Shown in pieces: positions 34,426 to 43,682 of a stretch of DNA of 64,000 nucleotides. The notes beneath the pieces are model-generated. The model was not told the DNA's origin. It saw only the letters and a program-made list of their open reading frames with translations, and did no database searches. Source of the DNA: Sinorhizobium mexicanum (lineage in GTDB: Bacteria > Pseudomonadota > Alphaproteobacteria > Rhizobiales > Rhizobiaceae); NCBI RefSeq assembly GCF_013488225.1, contig NZ_CP041239.1, positions 310,001 through 374,000 of the forward strand, written 5' to 3'. A program made the translations under genes and the position numbers. Position 1 is the stretch's first letter. The number at the start of each line of letters is the position of its first letter.

Positions 34426-35889
34426 ATGGCGCAACCGTTTGTAGAGCCTTGCAGTCGTGGCGTTATCGAAGCCGAGCCATGTCCACGGGAACTCGGGCGG
34501 GATATACCGCCTCGCCGCCGCGAGATAGTGCTTGCAGCATGCGTGTTGGCGTCCTCGATGGCGTTCATCGATGGGTCCGCGCTCTCGGTGGCACTTCCGA
34601 GCTTGCGCGCCGATTTGGGTGCCGATCTCGTCTCGGTGCAGTGGGTCCTCAATGGGTATGTTCTTGCACTCGCGTCTCTTACGTTGATCGGCGGCGCGCT
34701 CGCCGACGTCTACGGAAAGGCACGCATGCTGTCGGTCGGTTGCCTGGTGTTCGGCATGGCATCGGCAGCCTGCGCGTTGGCTCCGTCAGCAGCTTGGCTA
34801 ATTGCCGCCCGGGTCGTGCAGGGAACTGCCGCCGCGCTTCTTACGCCGGCGAGCCTCGCCCTTATCGGCGCAACGTACCCGCGGGACGAACGAAACCGAG
34901 CGATTGGGGTATGGGCGGCAGCGTCGGCGCTGACCACCGCCGGGGGGCCGATATTAGGCGGATGGCTGACCGAGACCTTTGGCTGGCCGGCCGTGTTCTG
35001 GATAAACCCGCCTCTGGCATTCGTCGCGGTGGGACTGTTGTTGGTCTCCGCGCCCGAGGATCGGCGCGAACCGCGTCGGTTCGATGTAATCGGCGCGATC
35101 ATCCTCGCGACGGCGCTAGGTTTGGTCGCTTATGCACTTAGTCAGATCGGTCCAAGCAAGTCGCAAGGCGCCACCGGCGATCCATCTCTGTCGACCCTGC
35201 CGATCGCAGCCGTAGCCGGCCTCGGCATCGTTGGGCTCGCCCTTTATGCGCGCTGGGAGTGCAGGAGTGAACATCCGATGACCCCGCCGCGTCTCGTGAA
35301 AAACCGCGCCTTCTTTGGCCTGAATGTCGCGACTCTTCTTATCTACGCCGGGCTCTCGATCATGTTCTTCCTGCTGCCCTTTGATCTCATAGACCGTCGC
35401 GGGCTGCCCTCGACCGAGGCCGGGCTTGCGTTCCTTCCCTTCACACTCGGCGTTGGTATTCTCTCCAGGGCGTTCGGCGGCTTGGCAGACAAGATTGGCG
35501 CCCGGTCTATGCTCATGGTGGGGTCGGCAGGTGCGGCTCTGGCCTATGTCTGGATGACGCTTGGCAAGGAGGCTTCGCTGGCCATCGGTATAGTCGGTCC
35601 GATGGCGCTCGTGGGCTTGTCCTTTGCCGTGCTTGTGGCGCCGCTCACCGCCTCCGTCATGTCGAGTGTTGAGGATGCCGACGAGGGGCTCGCTTCAGGA
35701 ATCAACAATGCGGCGAGCCGGATTGCGCAACTCGCAGGTGTTGCGACCGCCGCAGGCATCGCTTCGTTTGCGTCCGGCTACGAAATCGGCCTTATGGCCG
35801 CAGCGGCTGTTTCGCTTGCCGGCACCGTCGCGGTCGCCACCATGGTACCGGAGACGGCAAAGGAAGCGAGCGATCTGCAAAAGACTTAG
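34426..35889 (+). CDS. DHA2-type MFS efflux transporter
   Basis: 487 residues with about 14 membrane helices. Motif D1 and A regions read SMAFIDGSALSVALPSLRAD and GGALADVYGKARMLSVGCLV; motif B/C region reads RVVQGTAAALLTPASLALIG and ASALTTAGGPILGGWLTETF. These fit the drug:H+ antiporter-2 family (EmrB/QacA-like), which exports lipophilic compounds. A strong Shine-Dalgarno ACGGAGG lies just before the ATG. No adaptor or regulator gene adjoins it, and the substrate cannot be told. Confidence 0.88.
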   Translation: MAQPFVEPCSRGVIEAEPCPRELGRDIPPRRREIVLAACVLASSMAFIDGSALSVALPSLRADLGADLVSVQWVLNGYVLALASLTLIGGALADVYGKARMLSVGCLVFGMASAACALAPSAAWLIAARVVQGTAAALLTPASLALIGATYPRDERNRAIGVWAAASALTTAGGPILGGWLTETFGWPAVFWINPPLAFVAVGLLLVSAPEDRREPRRFDVIGAIILATALGLVAYALSQIGPSKSQGATGDPSLSTLPIAAVAGLGIVGLALYARWECRSEHPMTPPRLVKNRAFFGLNVATLLIYAGLSIMFFLLPFDLIDRRGLPSTEAGLAFLPFTLGVGILSRAFGGLADKIGARSMLMVGSAGAALAYVWMTLGKEASLAIGIVGPMALVGLSFAVLVAPLTASVMSSVEDADEGLASGINNAASRIAQLAGVATAAGIASFASGYEIGLMAAAAVSLAGTVAVATMVPETAKEASDLQKT

Positions 35890-36429
35890 ACTGGGAGATC
35901 CAGCATAATGTGTCCTATCAAGCTAAACGCCAAAAAGGTGTTAGGCACTACCCATGCCTTTGTTATCAGCGAGACGATAGCGTTCCTGACGCAGGCGGTG
36001 TCAGTAAAGGATGGCGCGATGCACGGGCGCCGTCTGAGACCTAAACAACGCGCGACGGATGATGGGATCAACCGGCGCGGAAAAGGCGAGAAAAAGGGCA
36101 AGGTGGGTGGCAGGGCGCTTATCAGGCTAAGCATCACCCCGGTTATATGCACTTATCCTTGGTCCACTGATCGCTTGACGTCATCAACCCTAAAGGATCG
36201 GCTATGCCCGGGGGACATCTCTATGCCAATGTCCGGCAGCTGCCGATCAGCACCCTCGCCATGCGCCCCAAGACGAGCCCGAATGACGAAAACCTCCTCA
36301 GCCGCGCTGACGGGGTTTTCGCGGCTCGAACCGTGTAGATACTCGGCGTTAGGCGTGTGCGTCGTTCTTTCGATCTGAACACCCACGGTATCGTCCTTGC
36401 CGCAGGTGGCGAGGTGGTGGCCCTGAATA
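35890..36429. other. Gene-poor stretch after the MFS gene
   Basis: Several short frames on both strands, none recognised. A plus-strand frame at 36203-36337 gives 44 codons (MPGGHLYANVRQLPI start) without known relatives. Probably old debris plus promoter sequence. Confidence 0.3.
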
Positions 36430-36780
36430 GGACGAGGCGAAGATCATCAGGGCGGTCACAAGGCCAACCGGGACGCCCGCGAGAACCTTCTTCAGGCGGG
36501 GGGAGGACAAAGAACGCGTCGCGGGTATGGTTCGCCGCGATCGCCACGGCCATGATGAGCGCATGTCCGATCAGGTCGATGCCGTCCGAACGGATAGACC
36601 GCCGCGTTGAAGATCACGAACAGGGCGACGGCGGACAGGTGGCGTACGAGACGCGCCCAAAGGAGACAGAAACCCATCATGAACTCGGCAACACCCTCCA
36701 TCGGTATGAACACGTCAAGCGGCATGCCAAAGGTCAGGAACGGCTTTGTCCTCCGCGAGAACACGAGCATGGCGATCAGG
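36430..36780 (-). pseudogene. Membrane protein (DoxX-like) fragment with frameshift
   Basis: On the minus strand FLTFGMPLDVFIPMEGVAEF and GFCLLWARLVRHLSAVALFV then FNAAVYPFG, followed after a one-base shift near 36590 by IDLIGHALIMAVAIAANHTR. Helix-rich, with the acidic E in a helix as in DoxX-like proteins. The N-terminal part is missing, cut at the end of the symporter gene. Confidence 0.45.
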
Positions 36781-36795
36781 AGCTACCCCACGAAA

Positions 36796-38349
36796 TCAGT
36801 TCCGACGGGTCTTGAGATCGAGGGCGAGGTTGACTCCTCCGACTGCGAAAATGGCGACAAAGAAAGCCGCCACTACGGCCCGGACGAAGTCATCAAGGCG
36901 AGACCAGAGTGGTCCGTGATCTGCCACGATGATGTTCGCAAGCAGCGCTAGCAGTCCGATATAGACCGTGAGGGGTTCGCCTCCGAGGCTGATCGCCTGG
37001 AGCGGCTTCAAGCCGTTGATCCAGACTAGGTAGGTCCCACCGAAGAAGCCGACGGCCCATCCGGCCAGTAGCGCCGGCGCCCTGAACCAGTTCGTGTAGA
37101 GGCCGAACACAAGAGCCGGGAGAGTCTGCAGGATCCAGATTCCGCCGAGAAGCTGCAGGTCGAGCGCGAACCGTGTCGGAAGGAACAGGATCACGAGAAG
37201 CGCGCCGACCTTCACGGCAAGCGAGGTCACCTTGGCAACCTTCGCCTCACCAGCATCGCTGACGTCCGGTTTGATATAGGCCTTCCAAAAATTGCGCGTG
37301 AACAGGTTTGCAGCGCCAATGCTCATCACTGCGGCCGGAACGAGCGCGCCGATCGCCACGGCGGCAAAGGCAAATCCGGCAAACCAGCTCGGGAAAAGCG
37401 TCTGAAACAGCGCTGGAACGACGTCGTTCGCGCTGGAGACCTGAAGATGCGCCGCATGTCCCATATAGCCAAGAAGCGCGAGAAGGCCGAGTAACAGCGT
37501 GTAGGCCGGGAGAAAGACCGCGTTTTTTTGGATCGTGTTCGCTCCGCTGGAGGCGAAGACCCCGGTCAGCGTGTGCGGGTACATGAAGGCCGCAAGCGCT
37601 GAGCCAAGTGCCAGCGTCGCATAGGCGACGTACTGGCTGCCGTCGAGCAACACACTCCCGGAGCCCTTGGCCCGGAAGGCCTCGTCCGCGGCGGCGAAAA
37701 CCGCGGCGTAGCCGCCAAGCTTGGACGGGATCAGCGCGACGGCGGCAATGACCGCGATATAGATCATGATGTCCTTGACGAAGGCAATAAGCGCCGGCGC
37801 CCTCAGGCCGGAGGAATAGGTGTAGACAGCCAGAATCAGGAATGCGACGGCAAGCGGCACTTCCCCTTTTAGGCCAAGGGCCTTGAATACCGCCGTCATG
37901 CCAACGAGTTGGAGCGCGATGTAGGGCATCGTCGCGATGACGCCGGTAATGGCGACAGCCAGCTCGAGCGCGCGCGATCCATATTGTCCGTGCACGACGT
38001 CGCCAGCTGTCACATAGCCGTGGGCTTTGGCCCGCTTCCAAAGCGGCGGCATCACCATGAAGACGAATGGATAGACGATGATGGTATAGGGCAGAGCGAA
38101 GAAGCCGTAGGCACCGACGGCGTAGACCAGCGCAGGAACGGCGATCACCGTATAGGCGGTATAGAAATCACCGCCGACAAGAAACCAAGTGACCCAGGTC
38201 CCGAAGGTTCTCCCTCCCAGGCCCCATTCATCGATATGAGCAAGCGTCTTGGGCCTGCGCCAATAGGCAGCGACGAAACCCATCACCGTCACGAGTGCGA
38301 AGAAGAAACTAAAGACGGCAAGCGCCGTGCCATTGAACTCAGTCGTCAT
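36796..38349 (-). CDS. Sodium/solute symporter family transporter (MctP-like)
   Basis: About 517 residues with 13 helices. SSS features: HIDEWGLGGRTFGTWVTWFL, GGDFYTAYTVIAVPALVYA, ALPYTIIVYPFVFMVMPPLW, AYTYSSG-like YTYSSGLRAPALIAFVKDI and AAVMSIGAANLFTRNFW. Paired with a small DUF3311 protein, as are pantothenate- and monocarboxylate-type permeases; rhizobial MctP, which takes up lactate, pyruvate and alanine, has this arrangement. The start at 38349 overlaps the DUF3311 stop by 11 bases. A truncated kinase lies just upstream. Confidence 0.87.
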   Translation of the reverse strand: MTTEFNGTALAVFSFFFALVTVMGFVAAYWRRPKTLAHIDEWGLGGRTFGTWVTWFLVGGDFYTAYTVIAVPALVYAVGAYGFFALPYTIIVYPFVFMVMPPLWKRAKAHGYVTAGDVVHGQYGSRALELAVAITGVIATMPYIALQLVGMTAVFKALGLKGEVPLAVAFLILAVYTYSSGLRAPALIAFVKDIMIYIAVIAAVALIPSKLGGYAAVFAAADEAFRAKGSGSVLLDGSQYVAYATLALGSALAAFMYPHTLTGVFASSGANTIQKNAVFLPAYTLLLGLLALLGYMGHAAHLQVSSANDVVPALFQTLFPSWFAGFAFAAVAIGALVPAAVMSIGAANLFTRNFWKAYIKPDVSDAGEAKVAKVTSLAVKVGALLVILFLPTRFALDLQLLGGIWILQTLPALVFGLYTNWFRAPALLAGWAVGFFGGTYLVWINGLKPLQAISLGGEPLTVYIGLLALLANIIVADHGPLWSRLDDFVRAVVAAFFVAIFAVGGVNLALDLKTRRN

Positions 38350-38536
38350 GGCGGACGCTCCGGTAAGCAATCGAAGTGAGGAGCGCAGTCACCGGAACCC
38401 AGGCGAACTGGTACCAGTAAAAGAAGGGAAAGCCGAGCAGGACCGGGTCGTGGAAATTGTAGAAAGGCACCCAGAGGAGCCCGATAAAGGGTGTGACGAG
38501 CAGCCAGAGCGCCGCTGTTGAGAATCTTTTGTCCAT
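38339..38536 (-). CDS. DUF3311 small membrane protein
   Basis: 65 residues with two hydrophobic helices: LWLLVTPFIGLLWVPFYNF and FPFFYWYQFAWVPVTALLTS. This FYWYQFxW pattern is the DUF3311 hallmark. Found directly before SSS permease genes and assumed to be a small subunit or assembly partner. AAGGA precedes the ATG, and its end overlaps the symporter start. Confidence 0.87.
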   Translation of the reverse strand: MDKRFSTAALWLLVTPFIGLLWVPFYNFHDPVLLGFPFFYWYQFAWVPVTALLTSIAYRSVRHDD

Positions 38537-38650
38537 TGCCGATTTCCTTGGGATCCGACTGAAAAGTTAAGTGAAGATTTCAGCAAGCGCTCTGGGTCGC
38601 CTCGAACCGGAACCATGTGCGGCGTTCCGCCTCGTCGATCCAGTTTTCGA

Positions 38651-39139
38651 TCAGGCTGGCCGCGGCGACATCGCCACGCTCGTTGCAGACTCTGCTCCAT
38701 GCCGCATTCGGTCGACGATCAGTTGCCGTCCCTCGACCTCCGTCTGGTATTCCAAGAGCCGCAGCCCAGAATTGATCTCAGCAAGAAGGTTTGAGATGTC
38801 GTGCAGAGCCGCTTTCACGGCCTCGTCTATAATGACGGTGCCTTGATCTTGCGTCAGCGGAGTAGAGCGCGACGCGCTGGTCAGCGGTAAGTCGTGGCAC
38901 AGCACGCCGGCAATTTCACCATCTCTGCCGATCACAGGGATCTCGAACCTCCTAACGACCAGGGCGGCGTCGCTCTCAAGCGGTGATAGATACCGTACGG
39001 CGGCGTGAAAAATCCGACCCGGCTCCACCAATACACCCGCAGTGTTCGCAAGAACTGCAGCCGCATCCGGGAACAAGTTAAATTCGTTTATCCCACCGCC
39101 GAGAGGCGTGGCGACTTCGATTACGTCGTTGCTTTGCAT
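38651..39139 (-). pseudogene. Sensor histidine kinase N-terminal part, truncated
   Basis: Starts MQSNDVIEVATPLGGGINEF behind AGGAGG, contains a PAS-like region (FPDAAAVLANTAGVLVEPG, IPVIGRDGEIAGVLCHDLPL) and a HisKA start ALHDISNLLAEINSGLRLLE with the H-box His. It then runs out of register after MRHGAES and stops. No ATPase domain follows; bases 38537-38650 hold no continuation. It may have regulated the adjacent symporter, as MctS/MctR regulate MctP in Rhizobium, but is not functional as written. Confidence 0.65.
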
Positions 39140-39883
39140 ATCGACCTCCTGGTTTCCCAATCTGGCATCGTGGTCCGCGGGTCACTCGCGGCACCCAAAG
39201 TTTCGGTACGAGCATGCTTTGGAGAGTGGCCTTGCAACGGCAGAGAGGGAAATCACCTCTCGCCATAGTGTCGATAGACGATCGTTATCGCCGTTCGCCG
39301 CTTGGTCGCGATGCCGTAGCGAGGAAATGCCACGAGCCGCATCGCACCTCGAAACCGACGTTCTTATTCTGCGGAGAAGTCTAAGCCGCGTTCGAACGCT
39401 GTAACGGCAATCAATGCCGTCGCGGCCTGCGTGACTGGTGTCGCGAAGGTCGGGGCCGTGAGCCCCCTTGGTTGGTGTACGGGAACGACGAAAGGCACGC
39501 AGGCACTATGGTCACTCATGATTAACATGAATAACTCAAACGCATTTTCACGATCTAGCGCCTCTTCGACGAATTGGTCATTTTTTCGCGCCAACGCACT
39601 CGAAGGTCATTCAGGAGATGATCGGCCTCTGCGGAGTTTCGCTTGAAGCAACCGTTGCCCGTTGCTTTGACACCGATCGGAGCACTCACTGGCTCAACGA
39701 CGACGGTGATCGCCAAGAAAGAGACAGCGGACGCGGCCAGCTCCGCGCCCGGAACGGCGGCCATTTTTTGACTCTCGAATAATGAGAGGCAAAGTCTCGA
39801 ATCTCGCGTATTATCTTTGAAGGCGAGAGGTGGCATTTTGGCTCGGGAACCCCGGACAGGAAATAGGACGAAAACAGGAAGCG
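39140..39883. other. 744-bp stretch without a secure gene
   Basis: A minus-strand frame at 39364-39594 (76 codons, MARKNDQFVEEALDRENAFE start) is protein-like and could be a small gene, but no family is recognised. The segment also holds divergent promoters for the kinase remnant and the LysR gene. Confidence 0.3.
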
Positions 39884-40765
39884 ATGAACGACCGACTTAC
39901 AGCGTTGAAACTGTTTGTCCGCGCAGGTCGCTTGGGCAGCTTTTCGAGCGCCGGGCGTGAACTCGGTCTCTCTCAACCCTCGGCCTCACGCCTTATTGCC
40001 GCATTGGAAGCCGACGTCGGCGCGACGCTCTTCAGCCGGACAACCCGCGCGGTCGCGCTGACGGAGGCTGGAGCAACCTATCTGACGCGGGTGGAGGCGA
40101 TCTTGGCGGCGCTCGACGAGGCCGATCACGAGGCCCGCGGCACTGGAGAGCTGCGAGGGGTGCTTCGCGTCGGCACCTCGTCGTGCTTCGTACTCCGGGA
40201 GATCATTCCCAGGCTGCCGAAATTCTTGTCAGCGCACCCCGCGCTTCGGGTCGAATTGCTGTCGAACGACCGGTATCAGGATCTGGTAACCGAGAGCATC
40301 GACGTCGCTTTCCGGTTCGGAAGCCTGCCTGACTCAAGCGCCATCGCAAGGAAGGTGATCGACGGTCCGCGCATTCTTGCAGCCACCCCCTTCTACCTCG
40401 AAGAGCACGGCACGCCGATGATGCCGTCGGATCTTGCGCATCACGCCGTAATCGTCGGCCCTGCCCATCGCTCACCGACGCTCTCGTTCCGAAAGGACGG
40501 GCGTGTTGCGTCCGTCCGTGTGGAAAGTCAGTTGTCAGTGACAATCAATGAAGGCGCAATCGCCGGGGCGAAGGCCGGGCTGGGTATCGCCGCCTTGAGC
40601 CTGAATAGTGTGAGGGCTGAGTTGGAAAGCGGGGCCCTCGTTCGCATTCTGTCCGACTGGGACTTCGGCTCGATGGAAGTCAATGCCGTGTTCGTGAGCG
40701 GAAAGACGATCAAGCCCGCCGCGCGCGCGTTCACGGATTTCCTCGTCGGGGAGCTTCGGCGCTGA
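39884..40765 (+). CDS. LysR-family regulator 1
   Basis: 293 residues. Winged HTH at the N-terminus (LTALKLFVRAGRLGSFSSAG then LSQPSASRLIAALEADVGAT, LFSRTTRAVALTEAG), followed by the substrate-binding domain. The group is the CrgA/DsdC-like LysR type, with a short linker and RTTRxxxLTExG. ATG at 39884 follows CAGGAAG. It stands at the head of the plus-strand redox gene series; the OsmC gene 285 bp downstream is a plausible target. Effector unknown. Confidence 0.9.
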   Translation: MNDRLTALKLFVRAGRLGSFSSAGRELGLSQPSASRLIAALEADVGATLFSRTTRAVALTEAGATYLTRVEAILAALDEADHEARGTGELRGVLRVGTSSCFVLREIIPRLPKFLSAHPALRVELLSNDRYQDLVTESIDVAFRFGSLPDSSAIARKVIDGPRILAATPFYLEEHGTPMMPSDLAHHAVIVGPAHRSPTLSFRKDGRVASVRVESQLSVTINEGAIAGAKAGLGIAALSLNSVRAELESGALVRILSDWDFGSMEVNAVFVSGKTIKPAARAFTDFLVGELRR

Positions 40766-40859
40766 CTTCACGGAAGCATTCCTGGCGGTTATGGATATGA
40801 TAGCTTTACTCGAATGGTCGCCGGTTTATTTACTAAACGCACCGGCTGGGGCAGATGCG

Positions 40860-41009
40860 GCGCTAAGATCTCCCAATTGCCCGGCTCTCCCGCATGCCTG
40901 GGCATGTATTTGCCTGTGGATCAAACCCCTTCGTCAATATCGCGGCCTATGGCGCTACTGGCAGGGTCGGACGCCTCGGTGATCAAGACCGAACGGTATG
41001 GCGGCTAGC
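40860..41009 (+). pseudogene. Ferredoxin-NADP reductase-like C-terminal remnant
   Basis: One frame reads GHVFACGSNPFVNIAAYGAT and a second, one base off, AGSDASVIKTERYGG before TAG. Together they match the C-terminus of FAD/NAD-binding oxidoreductases (HVYVCGSNPFV…IRTERYGG). The rest of the enzyme is absent. It fills the space before the OsmC gene. Confidence 0.6.
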
Positions 41010-41049
41010 GACGCCGCAAGAAGCGCTGAATACAATCGGAGGAAGCCCT

Positions 41050-41559
41050 ATGACACCACAGGACAAGGCACCCGCGCTCCGCGAAGTTGTCGTCGCAAGC
41101 GACCCCACCAATCATGGCGCGCTGGTGGGTTATGTCGGCGCATCTCAGTTTCTGATCGGCGGCCCAGATGGCGTCGGCCGCATATCTCCCGGTCCCAATC
41201 CTTACGACCTTCTCAGCGCATCTCTCGCTGCATGCACCGCTCTGACCGTTCGTTTTCAGGCCCGGCTCCGGAATTTTCCGCTTGAGCGGGTCGAAGTGGG
41301 CGTCAGCTTCCACCACGGCGCCCAAGGTGAAAGGGATTCGTTCGAGCGCGCTCTCGTGCTGGAGGGAGGACTCGACGTGCAACAGCGCGCATTCTTGCTG
41401 GAGGCCGCAAACCTTTGCCCCGTTGGCGAAATTCTAGGCATTAGTGCGGACATTCACACACGCCCGGGCGCTACTACCTCCGGCCACAACACAAGCACTC
41501 AGGCCAGCTACGCGGATGATCTGGCTGAACTCCAGATCCCGTATATCGATCCGGATTGA
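41050..41559 (+). CDS. OsmC/Ohr-family peroxide reductase
   Basis: 169 residues. The family core reads GGPDGVGRISPGPNPYDLLS then ASLAACTALTVRFQARL, with the peroxidatic Cys in AACT, and EAANLCPVGEILG with the resolving Cys. OsmC proteins reduce organic hydroperoxides using lipoyl or thiol donors. GGAGG stands before the ATG. The C-terminal extension after about residue 140 is longer than in typical OsmC (about 140 aa) and polar. Set among LysR and peroxiredoxin genes, it fits an organic-peroxide defence role. Confidence 0.88.
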   Translation: MTPQDKAPALREVVVASDPTNHGALVGYVGASQFLIGGPDGVGRISPGPNPYDLLSASLAACTALTVRFQARLRNFPLERVEVGVSFHHGAQGERDSFERALVLEGGLDVQQRAFLLEAANLCPVGEILGISADIHTRPGATTSGHNTSTQASYADDLAELQIPYIDPD

Positions 41560-41764
41560 GCTCTCTCGTGCAGTCGATCACAGTACTTGTGGTACCACGC
41601 CCTATCATACCCGCGGGGTCTCAGGTTCCGGCTACGCGGCTTCCATATCGCCGTCCCGAGACCGGGATGGATACGCCAACCGCCATTTCAGGGGGACCCG
41701 CGCCCTACCGTTCGCGCCGATAACAGGCTAATCATGCGATAGGCCTCTCGGAAAGTGAGAGAAG

Positions 41765-42685
41765 ATGGATCGTTTGGAAGCTATGGGATATTTCATCGCC
41801 GCGGTCGAAGCCGGGAGCTTTTCCGCGGCTGGGCGCCAGTTGAACGTTCCTCTTCCCACGGTCAGCCGCAAGGTTGCTGATCTCGAGGCTCATCTCAATA
41901 CCCAGCTCCTGATTCGCTCGACCCGAAAGCTGGCGCTGACAGAGGCGGGGGTCTCGTATCTGGCCGCGTGCAAACGCATTCTCGATCAGGTTGACGAAGC
42001 CGAATCCCAAGTTGCTGGAGAGCATAGCGTTCCGCGCGGCGGTCTTACAATCACGGCGCCGATCGTCTTCGGTCGGCTTTATGTCGTCCCGGTTGTGACC
42101 GCGTTCTTGGCCGAATTTCCGCAGATAAATGTCTATTTGACGCTGTCAGATCATACGCTTGACCTCGTTGATGAGCACGTCGATCTCGCCGTTCGGATGG
42201 GGATGTTGTCTGATAGTACGCTCGTTGCGACCAAGGTCGGCGAAATTCGCCGCGTCGTGTGCGGGAGTCCCGCCTATTTCTCGGCGCATGGAACGCCAAA
42301 GACGTTGGACGGTTTGGCCAAGCATATGTGTGTCACCTATACCGCGCTCGCCTCAGGGATGACCTGGATTTTCAACCCCCGAGACGGCAAGCCGAGCCGA
42401 GCAGTCCGTCCTCTGTGCCGATTGAAGATCAATACCGCCGAAGCAGCGATAGACGCCGCCATTGCGGGCGTCGGCGTTACAAACGTCCTCTCATATCAAA
42501 TCGTCAAGCCAGTCTCCGAGGGGAAACTGTCCGTCATCCTCCAGGATTTTGAGCCCGAACCGACGCCGGTCCATATTGTTCACGCCCGGCAGGCGCTGTT
42601 GCCATTGAAAATGCGCCTTTTCGTCGATTTCGCCGTCTCACGTCTGCGCAAGTCCCTGGACGACGACCTCGCAAAGCTGAGATAA
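41765..42685 (+). CDS. LysR-family regulator 2
   Basis: 306 residues. HTH MDRLEAMGYFIAAVEAGSFS with AAGRQLNVPLPTVSRKVADL, then LIRSTRKLALTEAGVSYLAA, and an effector domain (PRGGLTITAPIVFGRLYVVP). GAGAG precedes the ATG. Same direction as and 146 bp before the peroxiredoxin gene at 42832, which is its likely target. Bases 41560-41764 hold no other gene. Confidence 0.9.
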   Translation: MDRLEAMGYFIAAVEAGSFSAAGRQLNVPLPTVSRKVADLEAHLNTQLLIRSTRKLALTEAGVSYLAACKRILDQVDEAESQVAGEHSVPRGGLTITAPIVFGRLYVVPVVTAFLAEFPQINVYLTLSDHTLDLVDEHVDLAVRMGMLSDSTLVATKVGEIRRVVCGSPAYFSAHGTPKTLDGLAKHMCVTYTALASGMTWIFNPRDGKPSRAVRPLCRLKINTAEAAIDAAIAGVGVTNVLSYQIVKPVSEGKLSVILQDFEPEPTPVHIVHARQALLPLKMRLFVDFAVSRLRKSLDDDLAKLR

Positions 42686-42831
42686 GGTCGCAGAGGTGGC
42701 ACGACACGCGCGAGGGAACCCCGCTCATGTCATGCGCGAATATGTCAAATTTGCATTTCAGTACTACCGGCACACTGCCGCCGATCCGATGTCGATAGGA
42801 AACCTGCCGAATACGGTGAGGATAAACCACA

Positions 42832-43494
42832 ATGCGACTCCAGGATGAGCTCGATGCGGCTAGGGATAAGTGTTATGAAACCACCCCTCCGCATATTAGT
42901 CGCGTCCGCCAGGAAGCCATTGACGACCTGGTCTCCTCCGGGGTCGCCGAAAGAGCTATTCACGCCGGAGATCACGCCCCTGGATTCCGGCTGCGCGATC
43001 CCGATGGCAAAGTGATTTCGTCCTACGACCTTTTAAACAGGGGCCCAGTCCTCATCGTCTTCTACAGGGGCGGATGGTGCCCCTTTTGCAACCTCGATTT
43101 GCGTGCGATCGAGACCGTTGCGCGGGAGCTCCGATCAACGGGTGCGTCTATTGTCGCGGTTTCTCAGCAGTCTGCGCACGAGAGCCGCGCCACGGAGCGA
43201 ATGAAGGGCCTATCGTTCCCAAGCCTGGTCGACCATGGCGGGAAGGTCGCTGGTGCGTTCGGCCTGCGTTGGAAGCTATCGCGAGAGTTGCGAGCCGCCG
43301 AACGGGAATGCGGTCTCGACCTTGCCGCCGTGAATGGCGAGTCGAGCTGGACACTGACGATGCCAGCTCGGTACGTCATAAGTTCGGAAGGGATCGTCGA
43401 GTATGCCGATATCAGCGCCGACTACACCCGACGCGGCGACCCCACAGATCTCTTTCCCGTCCTTAGGCATCTGCGTGCACGCCCGGCGTATTGA
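42832..43494 (+). CDS. AhpC/TSA-family peroxiredoxin-like protein (220 aa)
   Basis: Thioredoxin-fold thiol peroxidase candidate. An N-terminal helical part (MRLQDELDAARDKCYETTPP) precedes AGDHAPGFRLRDPDGKVISS and the active site VFYRGGWCPFCNLDLRAIE, with WCPFC at the peroxidatic position. Then IVAVSQQSAHES and PARYVISSEGIVEYADI. The first Cys is the expected peroxidatic one and the CPFC pair suggests intramolecular resolution. Flanked on both sides by LysR genes in the same orientation. Confidence 0.85.
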   Translation: MRLQDELDAARDKCYETTPPHISRVRQEAIDDLVSSGVAERAIHAGDHAPGFRLRDPDGKVISSYDLLNRGPVLIVFYRGGWCPFCNLDLRAIETVARELRSTGASIVAVSQQSAHESRATERMKGLSFPSLVDHGGKVAGAFGLRWKLSRELRAAERECGLDLAAVNGESSWTLTMPARYVISSEGIVEYADISADYTRRGDPTDLFPVLRHLRARPAY

Positions 43495-43682
43495 TCCTCG
43501 ACGGTGGCCGGCTCCGGGTTCCAGAAAACGTGTCCGCCCGTCCAGGGATGCTGGACGCGGGTTTCATCGCGCCGGCAGCGGTGGCAACGTAGCTTTCGGA
43601 GACAGCGCCTCCGCGCTCCGCGTGATGCTGCATTGCCAGCGCACGGGCTCAGCAGTGTCGGAAATAGTTAGCGGTGAACACA

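Noticed and set aside
34407..35141. 244-codon frame overlapping the MFS gene
   Set aside because: Different frame of the same strand with arginine-rich composition; the MFS frame has the family motifs and the Shine-Dalgarno.
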